Assembly: GCA_015207365.1 (NCBI GenBank)
Contig: JADEXA010000025.1
Location: forward strand, 28,078 to 92,077
Length of the DNA stretch: 64,000 bases
Reading direction: 5' to 3'
From: Vacuolonema iberomarrocanum LEGE 07170
GTDB lineage: Bacteria > Cyanobacteriota > Cyanobacteriia > Elainellales > Elainellaceae
In this document: positions 9,218 to 16,316 of the stretch, piece by piece
Layout: each line of letters starts with the position of its first letter
Numbering within the stretch: the stretch's first letter is position 1
The notes under the pieces: generated by a model
What the model was told of the DNA's origin: nothing
The model's input: the letters and a program-made list of their open reading frames with translations, nothing else
The model's database searches: none
Translations under genes and position numbers: made by a program

Positions 9218-9883
9218 ATGTCTAAACAAAATCGGGTCAATCCCTTTGGCGAACTCATTGCAACTCCCGCCCGTGGCACATTAATGGGCAACCGTGGATG
9301 TTTGCATAATGAGGCGCAAGACATTCGACGCCCCTTTGCCCGAAAGGAATGGATTTTCTGCGTCCTACACCGCAAAGACAAGCAGGGAGAAGCAATCAAG
9401 CGCCCCATCATGCAACCAGGCAAGTATACTGAGCTGTTTTTCCTGGATGAAGCCACCGCACTGGCCGCTGGACATCGCCCTTGCGGATATTGTCTTTGGC
9501 CACGCTTGGATGCGTTTGCCCGACGGTGGGCTGAGAGCAATCCAGAGCAAGCAGGTGACACAACAAAAGCATCTGCAAAGCTTATGGATGCGGTTCTGCA
9601 TCAGGAACGGCTCGATCCAGCCTCACGCACCAAAAAACTTCATCGCTGCCCGTTGAGCGCAGTTCCCAGCAGAAGCATGGTTCTGCTGCATCCGGATGAT
9701 CAGCAGCCTTATCTCGTAGCCCAACATTGCTTGCTTCCCTGGCAATTTGAAGGATATGGGCAGTGGGTTGAGAAGCCCCAACGGAAGATGGTTTGGGCGC
9801 TGACCCCACCCTCCATCATGGGTGCAATCCGGGCTGGGTTTCAGCCTAATCTGCATCCTTCGATTTTGGGCATTGTTGATTGA
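9218..9883 (+). CDS. Uncharacterised protein with Ada-like Cys motif
   Basis: 221 residues from ATG 9218. The middle carries ELFFLDEATALAAGHRPCGYC; the pattern GxRPCxxC preceded by an FF..EA helix resembles the second half of the zinc site in the N-terminal domain of the DNA repair protein Ada. Upstream Cys28 (RGCLHN) and Cys48 (WIFCVL) could complete a metal site. The rest has no recognised domain. Role unknown; nucleic-acid binding is only a suggestion. A hairpin starts 4 bases after the stop codon. Confidence 0.75.
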   Translation: MSKQNRVNPFGELIATPARGTLMGNRGCLHNEAQDIRRPFARKEWIFCVLHRKDKQGEAIKRPIMQPGKYTELFFLDEATALAAGHRPCGYCLWPRLDAFARRWAESNPEQAGDTTKASAKLMDAVLHQERLDPASRTKKLHRCPLSAVPSRSMVLLHPDDQQPYLVAQHCLLPWQFEGYGQWVEKPQRKMVWALTPPSIMGAIRAGFQPNLHPSILGIVD

Positions 9884-9886
9884 GGG

Positions 9887-9940
9887 GATGATTTTTTTTG
9901 AGAAGGTGCGTGGTACGCACCTTCTCAGAAAAAAATCATC
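9887..9940. terminator. Long hairpin at the 3' end of the preceding gene
   Basis: GATGATTTTTTTTGAGAAGG... (from 9887) pairs with 9916-9940 over about 24 bp with a one-base bulge and a short loop. Because the stem itself contains T8 and A7, transcripts from either side would end in or near a U-run. It begins 4 bp after a TGA stop, so it probably acts as a terminator. Confidence 0.6.
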
Positions 9941-10016
9941 TTTGGCTTCTGCAACCTTCGATTTTGAATGGGGTGTAGTCGTCGTCTGTTCAGGCTCAAA
10001 CCACCACACCCAGACC

Positions 10017-10111
10017 TATAGCGCTATGCGCGTTAGTTAAGTACGGTTGTGTGGGGCGCGGCGCGCCCCACACAACCGTTGCTGTGCTTAATGCGGTTGC
10101 ACACCGCTATA
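10017..10111. repeat. Palindromic element D, copy 1 (95 bp)
   Basis: Starts TATAGCGCTATGCGCGTTAG and ends CGGTTGCACACCGCTATA. The centre is the stem GGTTGTGTGGGGCGCG with its complement. Nearly identical copies: 46113-46209, 46208-46302, 50943-51035, 60828-60922. It is joined directly to element C2 through the shared TA at 10110-10111. Confidence 0.9.
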
Positions 10112-10215
10112 ATATCAAATCCGGTTAAACACCCGTAAAAACCAACTATCGTTTGCGCCCGCTGCCTTGCAGCGGGCGCAAACGATAGTTGGGTCTTCAA
10201 CCGGATTTGATATTA
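10110..10215. repeat. Palindromic element C, copy 2 (106 bp), overlaps a stop codon
   Basis: Ends are TAATATCAAATCCGGTT and its inverted partner ending GATATTA. Inner stem AACTATCGTTTGCGCCCGCTG pairs with its complement. The last three bases, 10213-10215, are the TAA stop of the Trypco1 gene read on the minus strand. Confidence 0.9.
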
Positions 10216-10596
10216 CCCTTGCTTTTCGCCAGTGGGGAATCTGCAGGTGACAGAGATTTCGAAGTTGGCTTCTGCGGAACCTTCGGTGAGGATGGGAACC
10301 CCCGTTTTACCGCCAATTTTTAGGCCAAACTTGAGGTTGATTTCATCGACTTCAGCGCCTCCCAGGTTGCGGAATGCCCCGATCGCATACCAGGCATAGG
10401 CGCGAATGGTGCTGTGGAGGTCTTTGAAGCGGGCGATCGCATCTTCCGTCAACCCATAGGATTCGCGATCGTCGGCTAAATCTTCGTCGAGCGAGAGTTC
10501 TGGAGCCGGCGCTGAACCTTTCGTTTCCACAAAAATGGTTGTAATTTCCCCATCCTCTCCCTCGATTTGCACAGCTTCAACGCGGGGTTCAGTCAT
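10213..10596 (-). CDS. Trypsin-co-occurring domain 1 (CU044_2847 / Trypco1) protein
   Basis: 127 residues from ATG 10596 (MTEPRVEAVQIEGEDGEITT). The second half matches the CU044_2847 family, now called trypsin-co-occurring domain 1: a helix (RFKDLHSTIRAYAWYAIGAF) followed by VDEINLKFGLKIGGKTGVP and a final strand EANFEISVTCRF. The family is found next to trypsin-like or caspase-like peptidases and NTPases in bacterial conflict and cell-death systems, probably as a small adaptor domain. Residues 20-50 are acidic. The gene points away from a caspase-nSTAND-WD40 gene 800 bp off, which supports that role. Its stop codon is supplied by element C2. Confidence 0.8.
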   Translation of the reverse strand: MTEPRVEAVQIEGEDGEITTIFVETKGSAPAPELSLDEDLADDRESYGLTEDAIARFKDLHSTIRAYAWYAIGAFRNLGGAEVDEINLKFGLKIGGKTGVPILTEGSAEANFEISVTCRFPTGEKQG

Positions 10597-11396
10597 TTTT
10601 TACTCCCTTTTTTGCTCCCTGGTGGTGGTTGATTGATGTCTCAGTATATAGCTTTATTTTTTGGCCGAATCCACTCTTGTACGCCGAACACATCCATACT
10701 CTATCGCTAGTGCCTCAGAGTTATCTCACACCACCAATATCAGTATTTGCTCAGTATTTATTGCCATCACTCTCGTATCTTGGAGATGCTTTGATCACCC
10801 AATTCCTCGCATGTGAGGATGCATTGCCATGGGATGAGATCTGGGTCAAATTATCGTCAGTGGTCGAAGAAATACCCTAAACATTTTTCGGGTAGACAGG
10901 TGAATGTACCATTTGACAAGGGTTCAAGGAATATTATCTAGAGCCATCCTCCACACTATGATATTTTTTATACATCGGCTATTTCTTCAGATAAAGTATA
11001 GCCTTTACACCCTTCATCCAAACAAAATGCAGCCTTCATCCAAATGAAACCCATCCCCCATAATTCGGAATTACCATTTTTAATAAGACCGAAATAGTTA
11101 TATCTTTCTCTTCATGAGGGTATATTACTGCTTAGAAAACCCCCTGGGTGGCATGACTGATTTGTAAAACACTGATGAACGAAAGTCAGCCTTACCCCCC
11201 ACATTTGTCACTAGATTTGTCTCCCAAATCGTTAGCAGTCACGATGGCTGATCGTTGCCATCATCTTCAATGAGTTGCCTGAAAATCGTCTTCGATACGT
11301 TACCTGAAAATCGCCATCTTTTTCTTTGAGTGCTTTCGCAAGTATTTTCACAGATAAGTCTGTGAGTCAGTTCCTTGGCGTTTTTTGAAGCTTTTT
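10597..11396. other. 800-bp divergent spacer between Trypco1 and caspase gene 1
   Basis: Unusually long for this window and AT-rich. It contains no convincing gene; the 83-codon frame at 10629 begins at TTG without a ribosome site. A short direct repeat CCTTCATCCAAA occurs near 11010 and 11033. The operator-like structures nearest the caspase gene are listed separately. Confidence 0.55.
11264..11365. promoter_or_regulatory. Direct repeat and palindrome upstream of caspase gene 1
   Basis: A 24-bp unit ending GTTGCCTGAAAATCG at 11265-11288 is repeated with a few changes at 11290-11313 (25-bp period). Then TCACAGA-TAAG-TCTGTGA at 11348-11365 is a perfect 7-bp inverted repeat 31 bp upstream of the ATG. 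Either could be an operator; the palindrome lies where a repressor would overlap a promoter or leader. No experimental basis. Confidence 0.4.
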
Positions 11397-14300
11397 ATGG
11401 CACGACGTTACGCACTCGTTGTTGGCATTAGTGACTATATCGCCCCCCTCAAGTCTCTGAGTAAAACGGCTCGTGACGCAGAAGCTGTGGCTCAGGTCTT
11501 AGAGGACTATGGCGATTTCCATGTCACGCGGTTAATTGGTAAGGTGACGCGCGATCGCCTGATTCGGGTTCTCCGAACCCTCTTACTGCAACAGGCCACC
11601 GGTCAAGACGCATTGGTTTACTTCACTGGTCATGGCATCCCAGTAGTGAATTCGCTATTGGGAGAAACAGAGGCCTTTATCGCCACATCCGATTGTCGGG
11701 TCGTGGTGGATGGCAAACAAATTACCCAACAGCAGAATGGTATTTCCTTCCAAGATCTCAATGGATTGCTGCAAAAGTCGCAACTGAGCAGCTTTGTGAT
11801 GCTGCTAGATTCCTGCCATAGCGGCGATGTGATTGAGACGGTCGACAAGCAAGTGGTGCAACAAACCCTGACTGCATTTGCCGGGCGGGACTATTACTTG
11901 ATCACCGCTTGTCGCGGGTTTGAGCAAGCCTATGCCCACCGCAGTGAAGACCATAGTATCTTCACCGGAGCGTTGCTCGAAGGATTGTCGGAAGACCATT
12001 CAAACAGCGAAGGGGAAGTAAATGCAGAAGGGCTCGCCGCCTACATCAAGCAGACCTTACAGGGTAGTGGGCAAGAACCCGTCAGCCTGGGTAGTGGCGG
12101 CATCATTACACTGGTGTCCTACTACTCTCCCGCCATCACCAAAGTGGTGGATGAGCGGTGCCCCTATCGAGGGTTGGAACCGTTTACGGAGAAAACCCAT
12201 CAGTTCTTCTTTGGGCGGCAACAAACGATAACGCAGTTACGCCAGGGCATCGAGCAATCGAATGTGGTGGTTCTAGTGGGGGCATCGGGTAGCGGCAAGT
12301 CATCGGTGGTGCGCGCTGGGCTCGTTCCGGCGTTGAAAGGAATCGGGTGGCGAATGCTGCAGCCCATTCGCCCAGGGTTTGAGCCGATGGCCGAGCTGAA
12401 GCGCACGATCGCCCGTGAGGTATATCGGCGAGACGAGATTCAGGCGGTGCATGAGGCGGTCACACAAGCATCGTTGGCCAAGGCGATCGCCCTCATCCCT
12501 GGTACCGAGCAGCTCGTACTATTCGTCGATCAGTTTGAGGAAATCTTTACCGTTTGCACCTCCGAAACCGAACAGCGTCAGTTCATCGAATGTCTGACCC
12601 AAAACACGGGAGCCCGCTTAGCAATTGTGATTGCCCTGCGGGCTGATTTTGTCGATGCCTGCTTGAGCTATCCAAACCTGACCGAACACCTCCAGAGCTT
12701 CACCATCTATATGCCCGCCCTTGAAGGGGAAAATTTGAGTGCCGCCATTCGCAAACCGTCTGAGTGTCAGGGTTATCGCGTCGATCCGGCATTGGTGTCG
12801 ATGATCGCGCGGGACATGGCTCAGGAACGCAACTGTTTGCCTCTCTTGCAGTTCACCCTAGAGCGTCTCTGGGCACCGGCTACAGCCTATGGCCACAATA
12901 TGACGCTGGAGCATTACGAGCAATTAGGGGGGTTGAAGGGAGCGCTCAATGCCCACGCAGATCGGGTTTATGGCTACCAAGATTGGCGTGCCACCCACCC
13001 TCAACAGGAACGTAGCCCGGAAGAAAAGGAGTGGATTCGCCGGATCTTTTTGTATCTGGTGCGGACAGGTGACGACACTCGCGACACTCGCCAACGTCGC
13101 ACGAGGATGGAAATTCTGAGCCTGGCAGATGCCGACCCGACCGCCTACAAACTTTTAGAAACGGTACTCGAAGATTTGGTGGAAGGGCGGTTACTGGTCA
13201 GTGGGGATGCGGTCTTGGAGGTCGCTCCGCCACCTTCACCCGCGATCGCCTCACCCGCGATCGCCTCACCCGCGATCGCATCAATGAACGGAAATGGGGC
13301 ACAAACCCCATCAATCAATGGAAATGGAAATGGGAATGGGAATGGGAATGGGAATGGGGCACAGGCGAATGGCTTGGTTTCGGCTAATAGGTCAGACGCC
13401 CACAAGCCGATCCATCCCTCCTCGCCCCCGGAAACTCGAGGGAGCCTCACCACCATCGACCTAGCCCATGAAGCCCTGATGGATGGCTGGACGACCTTTG
13501 CAAAATGGCGTCAGTCTGACCGCGATGTGCGCCGACTGATCGATCGGATGGACGATGCCTGCCGGGAATGGCGGCACCATCATCAACACCCCGATTTCCT
13601 TTTGCCCAAAGCCTTGATGGTGCAAGCAACTGCCCTCGAAGGCTATTTAGAACAGCGGCTGCCCCCTACGCTCCAGACCTATTATCAAGCCAGTTTGGAG
13701 CATGAGCACAACCGCACAGCCGCGTTTGAGTGGGCACAATTGGAGCGCGAATGGCGGGAAGACTCTCGGCGCTTGCAGATGCTCTTACAGAAACAGGGGG
13801 TCGGGAAGAATCTGGCAACAACGCTGGCACTGGTTCACCGTACCTGGAAAGCGAAAGTCTCGACGCCTGCCGAGGGTTGGGGTCAAGTTGCGCCAGCCCA
13901 TCCCCAGGAACCCAATCGGTTTCAGGGCCATGAGGACTATGTGCGCACCGTGGCCTTTTCCCCCCAGGGAACGATGATTGTATCCGGTAGCGATGACTGC
14001 ACGGTGCGCCTGTGGCAACCCGATGGAACGCCCCTGGGAGAGCCGTTGCGGGGTCATGAAAATTACGTGCTGGCGGTGGCCGTATCACCCGATGGGGAAT
14101 GGGTCGTATCGGGCAGCGCCGATCGCACCCTGCGGCTTTGGCAGTTGAATGGAACTCCGCCGCAGTCCCCATTGGTTGGGCATAGCTCAGCGGTTTTGGC
14201 CGTGGCAATATCGCCGGATGGACAAATGATTGCCAGTGTCAGCGCAGACCATACCCTGCGGTTTTGGAGCAAGTATGGCAATCCGTTGGGCGAACCGTTG

Positions 14301-15920
14301 GTGGGGCACGAGGCAGCAATACGGGCGGTAGCCTTTTCTCCTGATGGGCATCTGGTTGCCACGGCTAGTGACGATGGCACCATTCGCCTGTGGAAGCGGG
14401 ATGGCACCCTCTTGGAGGCGTCCTTTGTGGGGCATCAGGCCGCCGTTTTAGCGATCGCCTTTATGCCAGATGGCCAGGGGCTGGTGTCGGGGGGAGGCGA
14501 TCGCACCCTGCGCCGATGGACCCTAGCTGGAACCCCGATCGGGGAACCCATAAGGGGACACAAAGCCGCCGTATTGTCCGTCATGGTGTCGCCCGATGGG
14601 CAAACCATCGTATCGGGTAGTGAAGACTGCACCCTGCGGCTATGGAACCGAGATGGCTCCCCCGCTGCGCCACCGCTCCAGGGCCATGAGAACTATGTAC
14701 GAGCCGTCGCCTTTTCCCCCGATGGGCAAACCATCGTATCGGGCAGTGCCGATCGCACAATGCGCCTCTGGCAAACCGATGGAACCCCGATCGCTCCACC
14801 ATTCCAGGGACATACAGACTACATTCGAACCCTGGCCTTTTCTCCCGATGGGCAGGTCCTCGCATCGGGCAGCGATGACCGCACCTTGCGCCTGTGGGAT
14901 ACCAAGGGAGCTTCCCTGGGGCCACCCTTGATCGGACATAAGGACTATGTGCGAGCCGTCGCATTTTCGCCAGACGGTCAACTCCTAGCCTCCAGTAGTG
15001 ATGATCGCACCCTGCGCCTATGGACCTTGGATGGCAAACCCCATGGTAGGCCATTGCGCGGACACCGGGCAGCGGTATTAGCCGTGGCCTTTTCTCCCGA
15101 CGGGCAAATCCTGGCGTCAGGAAGTGCCGATCGCACTCTCCGCCTCTGGCAAGCCGATGGCACACCTCTGGCAGCACTGTTGACCGGGCATGAAGCAGCG
15201 GTATTGGCGGTGGCTTTTTCCCCCGATGGTGAGCTGCTAGTGTCCGCTGGGGGCGATCGCGTTCTACGCCTGTGGCACCGGGATGGTACACCTGTCTGCC
15301 CGCCGTTTCAGGGCCATGAGGACTCTGTGCGGGCGGTCGCATTTTCCCCCGACGGTCAGATGATTGCCAGTGCCGGAGACGACCACACCATTCGCCTGTG
15401 GCAGCGGGATGGCACACCCATCGGGCAACCGTTCCAGGGGCATGGAGAGGATGTGCGAGCCGTCACATTCTTGCCCGATGGCCAACGCCTTGTGTCTGGT
15501 GGTGCCGATGGTACGGTGCGGCTGTGGCGGCTGAATGGTTCTCCGGTGCGATCGCCCCTGCGCGGCCATGACGCAGATGTGCGGGCCGTCGCCGTTGCGC
15601 CCGATGGCCAGCGAATTGCCAGCGCCGGGGATGACAGCACAATTCGTCTCTGGCAAGCCGATGGTACGCCCTTATCTCAAACCCTTGCGAATGACGAGGA
15701 AACACCCCTATTCATCACCTTTACCCCCGATGGGCAAGTGGTACTGAGCGGTACGTTAGAAGACATCACCCAACCCTGGCGCGATGGTTCCTGGGAAGAC
15801 TGGGTGCGCCACTGCTGCGAATCCCTCCGTCAACATCCCCTGTTCGCCCACCCACCTACGCCCATCGCCGAGGAAACCTGCGACTTCTGCCGCCGATTCA
15901 TGGGCTGGGAGGAGAATTAA
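11397..15920 (+). CDS. Caspase-like peptidase - nSTAND NTPase - 14x WD40 protein
   Basis: 1507 residues. ATG 11397 (MARRYALVVGISDY) is chosen because the paralogue at 16317 begins identically; a TTG 12 bases upstream is unlikely. Residues 1-245 are a C14 caspase-like domain with the dyad His79 (YFTGHG) and Cys140 (LLDSCHSG). Residues 255-830 are a STAND NTPase: CPYRGLEPF...FFFGR, Walker A GASGSGKS (295-302), Walker B LVLFVDQFEE (373-382), then DLAHEALMDGW. From residue 840 come 14 WD40 repeats of 42 residues (two seven-blade propellers) and a degenerate fifteenth, then a Cys-rich tail shared with the paralogue. Such proteins sense a signal through the WD40 part and activate a protease, in immunity or programmed death (family inference). 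A variable insert lies near residues 613-680. The stop codon lies in an E-like repeat end. Confidence 0.92.
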   Translation: MARRYALVVGISDYIAPLKSLSKTARDAEAVAQVLEDYGDFHVTRLIGKVTRDRLIRVLRTLLLQQATGQDALVYFTGHGIPVVNSLLGETEAFIATSDCRVVVDGKQITQQQNGISFQDLNGLLQKSQLSSFVMLLDSCHSGDVIETVDKQVVQQTLTAFAGRDYYLITACRGFEQAYAHRSEDHSIFTGALLEGLSEDHSNSEGEVNAEGLAAYIKQTLQGSGQEPVSLGSGGIITLVSYYSPAITKVVDERCPYRGLEPFTEKTHQFFFGRQQTITQLRQGIEQSNVVVLVGASGSGKSSVVRAGLVPALKGIGWRMLQPIRPGFEPMAELKRTIAREVYRRDEIQAVHEAVTQASLAKAIALIPGTEQLVLFVDQFEEIFTVCTSETEQRQFIECLTQNTGARLAIVIALRADFVDACLSYPNLTEHLQSFTIYMPALEGENLSAAIRKPSECQGYRVDPALVSMIARDMAQERNCLPLLQFTLERLWAPATAYGHNMTLEHYEQLGGLKGALNAHADRVYGYQDWRATHPQQERSPEEKEWIRRIFLYLVRTGDDTRDTRQRRTRMEILSLADADPTAYKLLETVLEDLVEGRLLVSGDAVLEVAPPPSPAIASPAIASPAIASMNGNGAQTPSINGNGNGNGNGNGNGAQANGLVSANRSDAHKPIHPSSPPETRGSLTTIDLAHEALMDGWTTFAKWRQSDRDVRRLIDRMDDACREWRHHHQHPDFLLPKALMVQATALEGYLEQRLPPTLQTYYQASLEHEHNRTAAFEWAQLEREWREDSRRLQMLLQKQGVGKNLATTLALVHRTWKAKVSTPAEGWGQVAPAHPQEPNRFQGHEDYVRTVAFSPQGTMIVSGSDDCTVRLWQPDGTPLGEPLRGHENYVLAVAVSPDGEWVVSGSADRTLRLWQLNGTPPQSPLVGHSSAVLAVAISPDGQMIASVSADHTLRFWSKYGNPLGEPLVGHEAAIRAVAFSPDGHLVATASDDGTIRLWKRDGTLLEASFVGHQAAVLAIAFMPDGQGLVSGGGDRTLRRWTLAGTPIGEPIRGHKAAVLSVMVSPDGQTIVSGSEDCTLRLWNRDGSPAAPPLQGHENYVRAVAFSPDGQTIVSGSADRTMRLWQTDGTPIAPPFQGHTDYIRTLAFSPDGQVLASGSDDRTLRLWDTKGASLGPPLIGHKDYVRAVAFSPDGQLLASSSDDRTLRLWTLDGKPHGRPLRGHRAAVLAVAFSPDGQILASGSADRTLRLWQADGTPLAALLTGHEAAVLAVAFSPDGELLVSAGGDRVLRLWHRDGTPVCPPFQGHEDSVRAVAFSPDGQMIASAGDDHTIRLWQRDGTPIGQPFQGHGEDVRAVTFLPDGQRLVSGGADGTVRLWRLNGSPVRSPLRGHDADVRAVAVAPDGQRIASAGDDSTIRLWQADGTPLSQTLANDEETPLFITFTPDGQVVLSGTLEDITQPWRDGSWEDWVRHCCESLRQHPLFAHPPTPIAEETCDFCRRFMGWEEN
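13236..13370 (+). repeat. Triplicated HIP1 unit and (AATGGG)n tract inside caspase gene 1
   Basis: A 15-bp unit containing GCGATCGC occurs three times in a row (13236-13283), encoding PAIAS three times. It is followed by runs of the 6-mer GGAAAT/GGGAAT (about 13320-13360) encoding a poly-(Asn-Gly) stretch. The paralogous gene has no counterpart: there VSGD is followed almost directly by the TAIDLAHEAL block. Copy number should be unstable by slippage. Confidence 0.85.
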
Positions 15921-16014
15921 TATCAATTCAATAAAAACGAAAACCAATCATTCTTTAAATCTCTCGCACCGCAGAGGATTCTCGCACCGCAGAGGACTCT
16001 CGCGCCGCAGAGGA
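15918..16014. repeat. E-like element end plus three 18-bp tandem repeats
   Basis: TAATATCAATTC at 15918 followed by CGAAAACCAA near 15938 closely matches the family E terminus TAATACCAATTCAACGAAAACC, with a small insertion. Its first three bases are the stop codon of caspase gene 1. Then CTCGCACCGCAGAGGA occurs at 15963, 15981 and 15999 (one mismatch in the third). No matching second E end was found. Confidence 0.6.
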
Positions 16015-16084
16015 TTCAGAAAACAACATGGCTGATTGAGAGAATAATTTTTTCTAAGACGAGGCAAGGGTATCGCGCCCCTTC

Positions 16085-16191
16085 TAATATCAAATCCGGT
16101 TAAATAGCCGTAAAATCCAACTATTGTTTGTGTCCGCTATAAAGCAGCGGACACAAACAATAGTTGGGTTATTCAACCGGATTTGATATTA
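16085..16191. repeat. Palindromic element C, copy 3 (107 bp)
   Basis: Complete copy: TAATATCAAATCCGG at the left, the inverse ending GATATTA at the right. The inner stem reads CAACTATTGTTTGTGTCCGCT with the matching change on the other arm, so differences from copy C2 are compensated. Confidence 0.9.
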
Positions 16192-16222
16192 GGCAAAACC
16201 ATCCTTGGATTCTGCAAGCTCA

Positions 16223-16268
16223 ACATAGAATTAGAGCTATTGTATACATAGAATTAGAGCTATTGTAT
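16223..16268 (+). repeat. Tandem 23-bp repeat upstream of caspase gene 2
   Basis: Two identical, adjacent 23-bp units (16223-16245 and 16246-16268) beginning ACATAGAATTAGAGC and ending TATTGTAT. The end lies 48 bp before the ATG. TATTGTATAC/TATTGTATGA resemble -10 hexamers, so the duplication may double a promoter or an operator. Confidence 0.6.
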
Positions 16269-16316
16269 GAAAAGCAATTTCCCATATTGCCCTGAAACTC
16301 TCCCTGCAATTGCTGC

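Noticed and set aside
10017..10215. Ordinary intrinsic terminators
   Set aside because: The C and D elements have ends conserved far beyond the stem, occur away from genes and nested in each other, and mostly lack a T-run; a 3' end role may be secondary.
10629..10880. 83-codon plus-strand frame between Trypco1 and caspase gene 1
   Set aside because: TTG start without a ribosome site and no protein-like pattern; it lies in AT-rich spacer.
13145..13456. 103-codon minus-strand frame rich in Phe-Pro inside caspase gene 1
   Set aside because: It is the antisense of the Asn-Gly tract; a by-product of the repeat.
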